A stretch of DNA of 64,000 nucleotides, taken from IMG/VR virus record IMGVR_UViG_3300028536_000001, positions 42,513 through 106,512 of that record. One strand, given 5' to 3'. How positions within the stretch are numbered: the first letter of the stretch is position 1; each line of letters begins with the position of its first letter. This document shows positions 33,451 through 44,500 of the stretch, one piece after another. Made by a program: the position numbers and the translations under genes. The notes under the pieces were generated by a model that saw only the letters and a list, made by a program, of their open reading frames with translations, did no database searches and was not told where the DNA came from. This DNA comes from a virus.

Positions 33451-36400
33451 CTACTCCGAAGAAAAACCGCCCCAAAGGGTAGAGCTAAGCAATTCATTCT
33501 GAACGGCTTCTGCTTCCCACTGCACCTTAATCTGAAGATGACGGCACAACGCAGGTTCGTCAGTCTGTGAGAAATAGAACCTCTGCGCATACAGAGAAGT
33601 ACTATTGCGGTCAAGTTGTGTGGGGTCTACTACCCAGCGATTAAGCGGATCAAACACGCCTTCAATTTCGTCGCGAAGAATTCCGAGGGTTAGCGGTTTT
33701 CCTGTGCGGATAGAATCGGTAGTGATAAACCCTAGCTGCGCGAGTTGACCAGGTTGGGCCAGCACGATGGAGCCGATGGTGAAGAAAGCGGGATAGATCG
33801 ATCCGTTATCACTAAATACGCTTAGGTTGCGGTAGAGAATAGGACCGGTGCCGGAAGGACCTACTAATAGACGATGCACGCCGGGAACAGTCTCCACTGA
33901 CAGCACGGTTTTGCAGCCAGCGGCAATCGTAGCTTTAGGGCACCACGTTTCTCCGCTCTCAGGGCTTGGGGTTGGAATCATCCTAAACCAAGAACCAACT
34001 CCATCGGCTACGTAGATAGCTTTGTCTCTCGAACCGGAGACGTGCCAGGTTAGGTACGCGGAGGAAGGAGACCAAGGGGCTTGTTCAAACTGATCACCGA
34101 TTGGAAAACCGATTTCAGCCACACCAGAGGACGGTTCCAAGGAGACAATCTGGCTGTCAGAGGTAAAGAAGTATATAACACTTCCATTGATACTAAGTGC
34201 ATTATACGACAAAAGACCTATTCCTGTCAAGTAGGGGACAGGAGTTAAAGGACTTGATGAGGTTCCAGACCCGTAAATCAGGTATATATCAGATACTGTA
34301 AATACCAGCAATCCAAAGCTGACCGGTACCAAACACTTAACCAACGACGGGAAAATAGCATAGTTGGCCGGAGAAAACCCGTTTATACCATTTCCAACTG
34401 GGGTGTCTGGACCCGTGCTCCAATAAACCGTATTTCCTACGCTGCCAAAGATACGGCTTAAGTGGTAGGTTAAGTTGATGATTCCTTTAGGCGGAAGAGC
34501 ATTTTCCTGGTTCGCGGGAGCTTGGATGAAGGTATTTAACTCCTGATCAGGAGTGTTATCTGTATAGCCGTTGGCTTCGTACTCAGAAAGCAGAACCGTA
34601 TACTGAGTGTTTCCGTCTCCGGGGATCAGATAATAAGTTGCTCCGCCATCCTGCGTGCGGAAAATTGCAACATAGTCTACCTGTGGGTCAATAACTGTCG
34701 GCAAACCACCTGATATATGAACACCAGTTCCAGCAAAGAAGTTTCCTGTGGAAACCGAGACTGGACCCACGTCCGATACTGTATTATCCAGAGTGTTGAC
34801 TAGAGCAATGTAATATTTCCATCCACCATTGAAGGTAGAGATGGTGTTCGCAGGAGCGGAGGAAGCAGGACCTTGGTTAATCCAAGTTAGATTGGGGTTA
34901 TCTAGGGTCAGAGCGTTGATCGTAGTAGCGAAAGTAGGAATGGTTGTTCCCGATACGCCGGTACGGTACGGTGCTTCTTTGTTTGAGTTCGGATCTACGA
35001 TGCTGGTTGTTGTTGTGTAGTTCGTAGCCGCATGCCAAACAAAGTCTGACGCTGGACCCACATTCCACCAAGTCAAGTTTCCCGAAGATTCAGTTACCGA
35101 AGGATAGGATGGAGCAAAGGATGTTGTCCAAGCGGGCCAAATAGGTTGAGTTGATCCGCTCTCCGCAGGCTCTGGTACGATATTATTAGTGTTGCAGGTC
35201 ATCTGGAAAGTCTGACCGCTGTGAAACCAATAATCGTAGTTTATCTCTACTGGGTAAGTTCCTGCTGTCGGGAAATAAATAACTGCGGTATCAGTATTTG
35301 AACCAGATACGTTATTTGCAGTCAGGATAGGATATCCCAAAACGAAAGTCTGAGTTTGTCCAAAGGAGTTGTTATTCGGACCAGAAATCAGTGTTGGGGT
35401 ATTACCTGATGATACCGATGCAAAAGCAGTTGGACTGGTTTCTGCGATTGGACCATAGTCTGCGTGGCCGATGGTCGCGGTAAACTGATTTCCACTGATG
35501 GATGTTACGGTAACACTTAACGTATTCAGGAATGTAGCATTTGTCAGTCCCGAAAAAGTAACGCTAACTCCAACATTCAGAATGTTTGTTAGAGTTTCAT
35601 TTGATGTTATCGTAAGTACATTTGATGTGATTTGAACATCGGTAACTAATACATTTAGTACGCCCGCTCCAATGCCCCAGAACATACCGTCTTGGTGAAC
35701 GATGGTGAAGGTGTACTGACCTGCCGCTGGGATTACAAATCCAGTTTGAAGAGAAAGCTGATAATCAGATGGAAACCCAGGAAAAGGTACTGTTGATCCT
35801 GTGATTTCTCCTGCGCCATTTAGAGTGGCCCACGCTACTGGCCGCTGATCTCCGATAGTAGGAGGATTGAACAACAGACTGTTTCCAGTAGCGGATGCTA
35901 AAGCTGAACCTACTGAAGTAGGATAAACATTTGTTACCGCTCCGACTGGACCTGTATGCGGAGAAGCCCATAGGTAAGCCTGAACTGCGCTCGAAAGTTG
36001 AACTCCTGTGAAATTCTGTAACTCAAATAGACAAGGGGTTCCAGAAGCAGCTTCTACAAGAAAATGACCTGGAGTATACGCGGTATGAGCGTTCCAACTC
36101 AAGGATGCAGAAGTCTGGACCATTGTCCAAGTTACAGTGTTATCTGGAGTGGTGTTTCCTACGCTGGTTGCCCACGTCGGGGTAACAGTACCACTTTTGC
36201 CGCCAGTGGTAAGCTTCTGAAGATTGCCGTTGGCATCAACTATGACTTGAGGTAGCGAATACCAAGTATTTGGCTGCCAAGCTAATGCCGCTCCAGATAC
36301 GACCAAATCCGGAGCAGAAGTCGGAGGAGCGATCCCCCAGTTTTCAATCTCAACTCCGCGATTTCTCCACTGCGCGGTTCCGTCATTTGTGGTGCCAAGT

Positions 36401-37281
36401 AAAGTAGTATTCCAGGTCGGTTGGACTGGTCCTGTTACCGGAGTTCCGCCGACTAGAACAGTTGCTGTTCCTGTATCAGGGCTTGAATAGGTACCCGCGT
36501 ACGTAAAAGCAGCAGTAAATTGATTTGTAGAAATCGTCAGTACTGTGATCGGAGTTACGTTTGGATCAAGATTGTTCAGGAACGTGGCGTTTGTCAGTCC
36601 TGAAAATACAATTTCGTTTCCTACTTGAATTGTCGCGGGCAGGTTCGCCGAGGATGTAACAGTAAGAACATTCCCTGTGATCGAAATATTGGTTACAGGA
36701 AAAATCGTATTGATAAGTTGCTGAATATTTCCGTTTGGATCAAGAATAAATGTATTCAGGTTGTACGGGATTAAATCGTATGCAGTATTTGGCTGCCAAG
36801 TGAGTAGTGTATTTAACCACTTCTTCTGATCGACGCCGTTCCCAAAGTACAGTGAGTTAGCCACACTCTGCATGTAGGTCTGACCAGCCCCTGCGGATTT
36901 TGTCCACACAATGGACTGCGTGCTAGGACCCGTGCCATCATATAGAGCGTTGGCTTGGTCCACCATTACTTTTATTTGTTCTACGTTCTGGTTGAAGAGA
37001 CGGAACTCGTAAAAGTAGTCAGGCGAAGTCCATGTGGCTGAGTTATAAATCGATAAACCAGGACGGCGGGCTATAGTTAGACGGGTAGTTATCTCGACGT
37101 TTAGACCGTCGATGAGAGTGTCTAATCTGTTGCCGAAGTATAGACTTTCTTGGCGGCTACCTGCACCTCGCAAAATATTGCGATTGGTGTAAAGGCCCGA
37201 AAAAAAATATTCACACCAGAGAGGAGCAAAGCGAGTTGGTTTAGGAGCCTGCGCTCCGTGCATCGACAGGGTATTAGGCAT
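33451..37281 (-). CDS. Large tail protein, gp12-like (tail tube/nozzle)
   Basis: 1276 residues. The start WCEYFFSGLYTNRNILRG...RLDTLIDGLNVEITTRLTI RRPG matches the opening of phage tail-tubular-B-like proteins. The middle has inserted beta modules, including two copies of an FSGLTNATFLN repeat and several W-x-PNT-Y-x-L repeats resembling carbohydrate-binding modules. The C-terminal 300 residues resume propeller-like strands. Likely forms the tail nozzle and carries adhesive domains. Confidence 0.65.
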   Translation of the reverse strand: MPNTLSMHGAQAPKPTRFAPLWCEYFFSGLYTNRNILRGAGSRQESLYFGNRLDTLIDGLNVEITTRLTIARRPGLSIYNSATWTSPDYFYEFRLFNQNVEQIKVMVDQANALYDGTGPSTQSIVWTKSAGAGQTYMQSVANSLYFGNGVDQKKWLNTLLTWQPNTAYDLIPYNLNTFILDPNGNIQQLINTIFPVTNISITGNVLTVTSSANLPATIQVGNEIVFSGLTNATFLNNLDPNVTPITVLTISTNQFTAAFTYAGTYSSPDTGTATVLVGGTPVTGPVQPTWNTTLLGTTNDGTAQWRNRGVEIENWGIAPPTSAPDLVVSGAALAWQPNTWYSLPQVIVDANGNLQKLTTGGKSGTVTPTWATSVGNTTPDNTVTWTMVQTSASLSWNAHTAYTPGHFLVEAASGTPCLFELQNFTGVQLSSAVQAYLWASPHTGPVGAVTNVYPTSVGSALASATGNSLLFNPPTIGDQRPVAWATLNGAGEITGSTVPFPGFPSDYQLSLQTGFVIPAAGQYTFTIVHQDGMFWGIGAGVLNVLVTDVQITSNVLTITSNETLTNILNVGVSVTFSGLTNATFLNTLSVTVTSISGNQFTATIGHADYGPIAETSPTAFASVSSGNTPTLISGPNNNSFGQTQTFVLGYPILTANNVSGSNTDTAVIYFPTAGTYPVEINYDYWFHSGQTFQMTCNTNNIVPEPAESGSTQPIWPAWTTSFAPSYPSVTESSGNLTWWNVGPASDFVWHAATNYTTTTSIVDPNSNKEAPYRTGVSGTTIPTFATTINALTLDNPNLTWINQGPASSAPANTISTFNGGWKYYIALVNTLDNTVSDVGPVSVSTGNFFAGTGVHISGGLPTVIDPQVDYVAIFRTQDGGATYYLIPGDGNTQYTVLLSEYEANGYTDNTPDQELNTFIQAPANQENALPPKGIINLTYHLSRIFGSVGNTVYWSTGPDTPVGNGINGFSPANYAIFPSLVKCLVPVSFGLLVFTVSDIYLIYGSGTSSSPLTPVPYLTGIGLLSYNALSINGSVIYFFTSDSQIVSLEPSSGVAEIGFPIGDQFEQAPWSPSSAYLTWHVSGSRDKAIYVADGVGSWFRMIPTPSPESGETWCPKATIAAGCKTVLSVETVPGVHRLLVGPSGTGPILYRNLSVFSDNGSIYPAFFTIGSIVLAQPGQLAQLGFITTDSIRTGKPLTLGILRDEIEGVFDPLNRWVVDPTQLDRNSTSLYAQRFYFSQTDEPALCRHLQIKVQWEAEAVQNELLSSTLWGGFSSE

Positions 37282-37287
37282 TTAAAC

Positions 37288-38145
37288 TTAGCAGATGATG
37301 TTACTTTCTATTTTCCATATACGACGTTTAACGGTTCCAAGACTAACATCAAAATATTTAGATATGTCGCTAAACGAAAAATTTTTGGCACGCAAAGAAA
37401 CTATTTCTTCATCAGATATTTCTTTTTCAAACCATTTAGACTTATCAGAACGATTTCCTGGAATCTTTGTTTTCAGTACTATCCCGCTTCTGAGAAGTCT
37501 ATGCTTTATAGAATCTACAGATGTTTTATAATCCCGCGACAGCATAGATAAGTTGTAACCATTAAGATATTTATGAATTATCTCTTCAGTTGGAAGATTT
37601 TGTATCTTTAATGGAGATCTTTTTATAAGAACATTTTCATGCGTAAGTCTAGTTTTGATGAGTGTGAGACTGCGTTCAAACATCTTTGCAATTTCAGCCA
37701 TATTGAATCCATGCTTGTACAGATCAATAATTTGACTGTTGTTTATGCTGTGGTCGTACGACCAATGCTTACTCTTACCGCACTTTTCACCCATTTTCTT
37801 TCTGAGTTCCGGAGGTACAGAATTAACCAGTCTAGTGTTGTAGCCGATATCTTCATTCATGGTGTCAAACAGATAGATGTAATATTTTTCTACCGCATCT
37901 AAATGTTCTTGACTGTGGGTAACCGCGAGTACTTCTTGGATAAAATCGTCTTTTCCATACTTCAGTATGGCTCTCTGTAAGTGACCATACTTATCAAAAG
38001 GCGCTCGGTACACATGCTTACTCCAGCGCAAATGAAGAGAGTGGATCGTCTGTCCGATGTAAATTTTCTTAGTTGTTTTGTTAGTAATCGCGTAAACTAT
38101 ACCATATCCATGATAGTTTCTACGCTGTTTTTCACTTGTTCTCAT
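37288..38145 (-). CDS. GIY-YIG homing endonuclease
   Basis: 285 residues. GIVYAITNKTTKKIYIGQT is the GIY-YIG motif; LHLRWSKH and AILKYGKDDFIQEVL continue the domain, with Glu in DAVEKYYI. The C-terminal part has three helix-turn-helix-like DNA-reading units (IIDLYKHGFNMAEIAKMF and similar). It stands between two tail genes and has its own promoter, typical of a free-standing homing endonuclease. Confidence 0.9.
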   Translation of the reverse strand: MRTSEKQRRNYHGYGIVYAITNKTTKKIYIGQTIHSLHLRWSKHVYRAPFDKYGHLQRAILKYGKDDFIQEVLAVTHSQEHLDAVEKYYIYLFDTMNEDIGYNTRLVNSVPPELRKKMGEKCGKSKHWSYDHSINNSQIIDLYKHGFNMAEIAKMFERSLTLIKTRLTHENVLIKRSPLKIQNLPTEEIIHKYLNGYNLSMLSRDYKTSVDSIKHRLLRSGIVLKTKIPGNRSDKSKWFEKEISDEEIVSLRAKNFSFSDISKYFDVSLGTVKRRIWKIESNIIC

Positions 38146-38151
38146 GTTCTA

Positions 38152-38180
38152 ATTATACCACATTAGTTAACATAAGTCAA
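38152..38180 (-). promoter_or_regulatory. Sigma70 promoter of GIY-YIG gene
   Basis: On the - strand TTGACT, 17 bp, TATAAT. The ATG is only six bases past the -10, so the transcript would be leaderless. Confidence 0.85.
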
Positions 38181-38191
38181 TGAAAATAATA

Positions 38192-39280
38192 CTACAAACC
38201 CGCATAACCAGTTCCATACGGCCATCCGGGTCCTATACTAACACCCCAGTTGGCGCTAACTCCTCCACCTGTAAGTCCCGTTGACGGATACAGTGTGAAG
38301 CCTTCTTGTTCTCGGTCCGCTGCTTTCAAAGCAGTCATAATTTGTTCTTCCCATTTAGCGTATTGGGTAGTTGCTTTAGGAGAACCTACGTGGTCATAAC
38401 ACATCGCTAAAAATCCACTACGGAATAAGTACGCGTACTCATCTGGAATCGGATCTATAGTCTGTTGGATGGTGACAAAAAGAGATGCTTTGCGTTGATA
38501 CACGGGCCACATTAACCATGCTAGCCCTGACAGCGGTGGTAGCGGGTTTAAGCGTATAGTGTATCCATTAGAAGGTGCAACGGTCCAAGTTACGGTTCCA
38601 TCGAGAACTGTAGCGCCTGCGGGAGATTCTGGAGGTAACACAGGTTGAACTGTTCCAGTAGTGCCGTAGGGTGCTGTTGGGGGCAAATTTATAGGACCGT
38701 TTACAAATCCAGGACTTTCTAAGTTCAGATTCAGTACAGTAGAATCGATGTACAGTATGTTACCATTCGTATCTACGAATGATTGAATTGGAGACTTAGG
38801 AGTCATCGACTGACCATAACCACACAAAAACGCAGTATTTGGAGTCCATACGCCGAAGGTAGCAAGGTAGTTCTGTACAAAACAAATATTAAAAGGGTTA
38901 GCCTGAATTGAGGTAAGATTTATGTCCCTAAGAACTTCAAGAGCATACATCGGCTTTGGAGCTAGGTTACCGTTATTCGTAGAGTTGTTTATATCTATCA
39001 TGCGGCAAGATTCTAACCAACTAATATCAGTTACCTGCGTTGGGTAATCCTGCTGAAGTGCTACAGTCATAAAGGGTGGAATATACGCACGATTCCATTT
39101 CCAATCCATACCCTGTGCCAGAATCTTCTGCATAACATCGTTCGCGAAGGTAATCGCAGGTTCCTGGCTGAAACCACTGGTCCCGAGCACAGGTACACAC
39201 TCAGGGAAGGTGCGAGCCCAGTTGACTATTTGCTGGAGGGTAACTGACGATCTGGGGGGAACTAGAGGAAAGACTGGCAT
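38192..39280 (-). CDS. Tail adaptor-like protein (paralogue of 45202 gene)
   Basis: 362 residues. GMDWKWNRAYIPP near residue 60 parallels FAWRWNRAYVSP in the protein encoded at 45202-45930, and both end in helical gp11-like segments. The middle has a beta insertion with W-x-PNTAFLCGY. Probably a second tail-ring protein. Confidence 0.6.
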   Translation of the reverse strand: MPVFPLVPPRSSVTLQQIVNWARTFPECVPVLGTSGFSQEPAITFANDVMQKILAQGMDWKWNRAYIPPFMTVALQQDYPTQVTDISWLESCRMIDINNSTNNGNLAPKPMYALEVLRDINLTSIQANPFNICFVQNYLATFGVWTPNTAFLCGYGQSMTPKSPIQSFVDTNGNILYIDSTVLNLNLESPGFVNGPINLPPTAPYGTTGTVQPVLPPESPAGATVLDGTVTWTVAPSNGYTIRLNPLPPLSGLAWLMWPVYQRKASLFVTIQQTIDPIPDEYAYLFRSGFLAMCYDHVGSPKATTQYAKWEEQIMTALKAADREQEGFTLYPSTGLTGGGVSANWGVSIGPGWPYGTGYAGL

Positions 39281-39289
39281 TCTATAAAC

Positions 39290-41596
39290 CTAATAAATTC
39301 TGTAGTCAATAGTACTATTATCCGAAGTATTAAGCGCCCCTGTAGTAGTCAAGGAGTTAAACACGACACTAACACCACTATTTATAGTACCGAGAGATAA
39401 AATACCTGGTGTACCACTCATACTATGATAATTATAAGAATAGCGTGCTTGAGAAAAAGCATGAACTGTATTAAGAGTAAAAGTTCCGTTTACTAACGTT
39501 ATAGTGCCGATCTCACCGAGCGAAGGTCCAGTAGTTACTGTGACACTCCAATTATTAGAGCCTGTAGTTGTAAAGATAGCGCCATAGCCAGGATGAAGAA
39601 GAAAACCGTTAGCCGGTCCACTAGGAGCCACGAACGGGATATCACTTCCGCCAGGATTATTGGAATTATTAATTGTAATTTGTTTACCTGCTATACATCC
39701 TGACGGCAAAGTAAGTATAATAGTATTACCTGCGTTAACAGTTTGATTGTTACACGTTAAAGTAACGCTAGTAGAAACGGAAGCATAATTTAACAAAGTA
39801 AAATCAAGAGAGCAGGTACCGCCCGCCAAGCAAACAACTGGATTTACTGTAGCGTTCTGGATAGTAGTACCTTGTGATGAAGGTAATACAATTGGTATTT
39901 GTGCAGTAGGACTTAAAAAAGCATTAGCCATTTCATGTTGACCTAATACACTCAAGTGGATAGCGTTATTTACTCCTCCATATTCAGGAAAAGTACCATG
40001 CACCCAATTCCAATTTTCAATATAATTTACAGGAAAACCCGCAGCTTGGTCCGCAGACACAGCGGTACGAATATCGGCAGAAAGTGCTGCTACTCCTCCT
40101 CGAATAAGGTTATCAAGTTGTAAAGGTACATCACTCACCCATACTCTAGGAGTATTTGTTTGATAATTTGTTTGATACCAAGATGGACCTAAACCAGAAC
40201 CAAGAATCGTTACTTTAGCCGCATTTGTTGTTACTATATGAAAATGATATGTAGTTCCTATTGGAAGAGATACACTATAACCAGGAAACATAATACTTGT
40301 TATGGCGTAAGTGAAATTATTAATAGGACTGTACAATGTAACTGCATTTTGAGGGGCACTAGAACCGACTCCACTGGTAATAAGAGCACTATCACTATTC
40401 CGAATGAGTTGATAAGAAAAAGCTCCCGTGCAAGAACTGCATATCTGATACCACAATACTATTGATTCTGCGCCCAAAGGCATTGTAAATGAAGGTAAAT
40501 CAAGAATAGCTCCGTTAGTGGAAGCTGTCGCTCCTAACATAGTCGTGTAAGTATTATCAGTAGTCCATCCTGCTCCTAGTGTACCTGCACCGGCAGCTTG
40601 TTTATTTGAAGAAGCAACAGACCCCCATTCGTCCATTGCTTGGTACATACGAATAAAAACAGGTTCATATGTAGATGTTGTTGGTGCTTGGTTAAAAAAA
40701 TGCGAAGCGTCATTAGATCCGATTAAAATTGTGTTCAGCGCTGTAGAACCTGTATCTTCATTCCAAGTATTGATAAATTTATTTTGAGCTTCAACTAGTG
40801 CAGTTCCACCGGCACCGTAATTAGTTGTTGCAGAAGTTACACCAAGCTGTTGAGATATATAATCTACATAGCAGGTACCAAGATGTGTAACATTGTTGCA
40901 AAGTACACCTACAGCATGATCTCCCTCCGTATTTGAATCGCCGTAAGCCTTGTAAGAAGTCCACGAATAATTAACAATATTATTTGACAAAGCGGAAGTA
41001 GTGACTGAAGGTGCTATAGCAGGAGGAAAACCAAAATCACTTGCACCTGTAACTGGATTAAATACAACAGCATTATTTTGAGCACCTACAACTCCAGTAA
41101 ATACTCCTCCTTGATTAGTCTGAACAGAACCAGAAGGTGAACCCGGAGTGCTGCTTCCTCCTCCGTTAAAAGTGCACGTAGTGGCGACACAAGACACGCC
41201 AGACCCAGTAAAAACAAAAACTCCTTGAACTCCATTTATGCTGGTAAAACTGGAGTTTGTACTACTGATAAGAGTAATAGGAAAGGTGTAGCATTGACTT
41301 AACGGTGCGCATACTTGTTCTATGTACTGACCTGGAGAAGCATAGTAGGAATAGTTTCCGTTTATATCGGCAAAAAATGGTTCTGGAAGAGCGACAGTCA
41401 GTGCTTCGTCGGAATATACAGTTACGGGACTGGTGCATTGTAGTTGTGCGTTGAAGGTACAAACCGTAATTTGAGCGTTTGGTACAAGCTTCGCATAACT
41501 GGAAGAATTTTGTATAGCAACAGAAATTCGCTGCTGGTTTTGACCAAACAGAAAAGGAGACAGCATAAATAAAGCAACTAAGAGAAGTTTTTTCAT
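39290..41596 (-). CDS. Tailspike with SGNH esterase domain and signal peptide
   Basis: 768 residues. The first 19 residues (MKKLLLVALFMLSPFLFGQ) form a Sec signal peptide. Residues about 20-110 share a Cys-containing domain with the next spike (IQNSSSYAKLVPNAQITVC). An SGNH hydrolase follows: AYGDSNTEG (nucleophile), NYGAGGTAL, LIGSNDA, and NNAIHLSVLGQHEMA at the C-terminal side, where the usual Asp of D-x-x-H is Asn. It would remove acyl groups from surface polysaccharide. C-terminal beta domain. Signal peptides are rare on tailspikes. Confidence 0.75.
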   Translation of the reverse strand: MKKLLLVALFMLSPFLFGQNQQRISVAIQNSSSYAKLVPNAQITVCTFNAQLQCTSPVTVYSDEALTVALPEPFFADINGNYSYYASPGQYIEQVCAPLSQCYTFPITLISSTNSSFTSINGVQGVFVFTGSGVSCVATTCTFNGGGSSTPGSPSGSVQTNQGGVFTGVVGAQNNAVVFNPVTGASDFGFPPAIAPSVTTSALSNNIVNYSWTSYKAYGDSNTEGDHAVGVLCNNVTHLGTCYVDYISQQLGVTSATTNYGAGGTALVEAQNKFINTWNEDTGSTALNTILIGSNDASHFFNQAPTTSTYEPVFIRMYQAMDEWGSVASSNKQAAGAGTLGAGWTTDNTYTTMLGATASTNGAILDLPSFTMPLGAESIVLWYQICSSCTGAFSYQLIRNSDSALITSGVGSSAPQNAVTLYSPINNFTYAITSIMFPGYSVSLPIGTTYHFHIVTTNAAKVTILGSGLGPSWYQTNYQTNTPRVWVSDVPLQLDNLIRGGVAALSADIRTAVSADQAAGFPVNYIENWNWVHGTFPEYGGVNNAIHLSVLGQHEMANAFLSPTAQIPIVLPSSQGTTIQNATVNPVVCLAGGTCSLDFTLLNYASVSTSVTLTCNNQTVNAGNTIILTLPSGCIAGKQITINNSNNPGGSDIPFVAPSGPANGFLLHPGYGAIFTTTGSNNWSVTVTTGPSLGEIGTITLVNGTFTLNTVHAFSQARYSYNYHSMSGTPGILSLGTINSGVSVVFNSLTTTGALNTSDNSTIDYRIY

Positions 41597-41599
41597 TAT

Positions 41600-44500
41600 T
41601 TAAAAAGCGGTCCAAGTACCTGCGATACACCGATATGTAGTATTTGCGGTGGTAGTTCCTGCGGTATTGCTATAAAAACTACCGTTTACTGCACACGAAC
41701 CGGATGGCGTGGTAGCTCCAAAAGTCCAAGTAGGCCCCGAAGTTCCCAAAGTAATACCTTTCACAAAGTAGTGCATCTGCTCGGATATATTTGCTCCTGG
41801 TTCCCATATTTCTGCTTGAACCAAATTGCCCGATCCCAGAGGATCTTGTACCATCATGGACTGAGCGGCTGAAACAACTCCCCCAACCGGTGTTCCTAGC
41901 TGGGTGCAGATCAGGCCGCCAGCGTAAATGAATCCGGAGGCGTCTGGTCCTTGCCCTGCCGCAGAGTATGGACGGAACATATAGGCTCCGCAATAGGCTC
42001 CGATAGAAAGTTGTCCTGGAGTTCCTTGTGTGCCTGTGGCTGCGCGAGTAGACCACTCTGGACCATAGGGTAGAGAGGTAAGCGTTCCGTACAGGGTCGT
42101 GTATTTCTTTTGCATCGTCTGAACATCCACTGAAGCAGCCATGATGCCGCCCGGATCGAGATACGGTGCTATACCGTTTTCGTAAATGTTGTTGTTCTGG
42201 GTAAACGGATAGTTTCCAGTCAGAGCAGACTCATAGAGAACTGCCGAAGTGATACTTGCATCGGTCGTCGAGAATGTATTGTTGTGGATGTCAATCGATT
42301 GCAGGACTTGTGGAATGAACGAGTATGGATGCAGATCAATCGCAGCGTGTATGCCCTGGATTGGGTTGATGTTCGTGAACTGCACATTGTCCACAGTGAC
42401 GTGATCACAGTTGGTGATAATCATTCTGACACCAACCATGTGGCCGTGACTTATTCCAATATCGGTGCAGGTAGCTGGCTGACTGGCTGCTCCTACTTCC
42501 AGCAACTGATCGAAGCCAGATATGTCCTGCGGAGTCACTCCCGGTGCGGTAGCGGTAGGATCGAACTCGAAGTTGCTCAGTTGATTGTGCTGCGGCATGA
42601 CAGTAGTCACACCTACGATGTCAAATCCGATGAATCCGAATTGAGGACCATTTGCGCCCTTGATAATGATCTGGTCCGCATCGCAGCTTATACAGTCAGC
42701 CATATCGATGCCGCCAGCCGTAGCGCGTGGCGTCTCTCCCCAATATGGACGGCCAAGCAGCGTCATGCGAGATAGGTGACAGTTCACGCAACGGCCTGTC
42801 GCGAAAGAGTCTGAATAGTCTGAAATTAGGCCGTCTGAGACAAAGACATTTGTGGTCGGGTTGAGGATGATCTGCTGTTGCGGTATGCCGCTTGCTCCAG
42901 AGCCTGTTCCTGCGGTCAAGGCTACAGTAGGTGCTGGGTCTCCTGCCACATAGTAGCCGGTGCCCTTATCGATCATGTTTGTACCGATCCACACACCGTT
43001 ACCGATTCCGACTGAGCAGGTAGCAGGTGGAATCGTGGCTGAGCCTCCACCACCCATTGTGCAGGTTGGTGCAGTATATCCAGATGTCACATTTGTGAAT
43101 TGAATCGTCTTTACGTAGAACGTTACGACTCCCGTCAACAGCGGGGCAGTTACCTGCGTGCCGGAAGTCAGATTAAGCTGAAAAGCGGTCTGCGACGAGA
43201 AATACCCATCGCCGCCTACCAATGTCCCCGTTTGGCACCCTGAAATAGCGCTTCCAGTGAATTGAGCTGGGCAAGTTCCGCCCGTACCGCCTACTTGTGT
43301 TAGGGCAAGCGTGTCTGTGTTAGCGTAGTTCTCGCCAGCATTCTTGACGCTACATCCTGCTCCAACACCGCCCGGCCCGACCGTAAGTACCACAAAGGCT
43401 CCGGTTCCTGTGGCTGAGACAGGAGTTCCTGTTACGTATCCAGAGACATAATTAGTTCCACCGGTAAATGAGCAGGAAACGAGGCCGCCGCCAGCGTAGG
43501 TTGCGATAAGGATTCCACCCGTTCCTGGTTCGTTGTTCCAAATCAGGGTTCCGGCAGGTGATCCAGAAAATACACCACCGTTCTGCACAGTAACCGAGGT
43601 GATTTGACCAGAGATGGTTGCAGATGCGGTTGTATTTTTGCCTGTAGAATCTGTAATCTTTACCCAGGGCGGACCCGTAAAGTCGTGCGCCGTAGTCAGC
43701 AAGGTCAGATTGTTAGGCACTCCATTCGCGATGATGGGTGTTCCTGTGGCCTGTATGCCGCCTGCGTGAGGCGCAGAGAAAGCTAGGACCGCCGAGCCGT
43801 TGGTAGGGTATAAAGATCCACCATTGGCAATTGAGGTACCACCAATACCGTTGGCGAATACGCCACCCTCATCAATTGACCCGGCCTCGCATCCAAAATT
43901 CGGATTGATTGTGTCGCAGTGTTCTACTTTGAAATGGTGGATCCAGAGATTGTTGACCGATCTGAAATCGAATGGCCTGCTCATACCATTCTCAAAGGTC
44001 ACATTCCACATGCGAATATCGCCTGTAGACGCTCCCGTAGGGTCACTTTTTACTTCGGCGTAGAAACAAGTCAGCTCAGGGCAGTTTTGTCCCGCACGGT
44101 TGCCGTCGAAGTAGATATCATGAATATTGATGTACTTCGATGGCTGACGCAGATACATCAGCGTTTGAATGTTTGTGCCCGTCCCGCGAAAGAAGTTGCA
44201 GGGCTGGCCATTCACTCCACCGAATATATTGAAATTGTTTGCCTGAACGTCGATAACGCCAGCAACCTGGCCTTGGTCCTGCCCAGTGAAGTTGAATGTC
44301 GTTCCCGAGCAGTCGATAGTTACATTGTCCTGGGTGATCTTGACCTGCGTGGTCCAGTTTCCAGTGAGTCCCTGTGTCTTAACTACCTGCCCCGGACCAG
44401 CCGCAGCGATAGCGTTGATTACCTGCTGGCCCTGATCTGAGCCCGGCTCTAGGAATGCCCATACGCTGCCATTTACACCCGGAGAACTCAGACTATGAGT

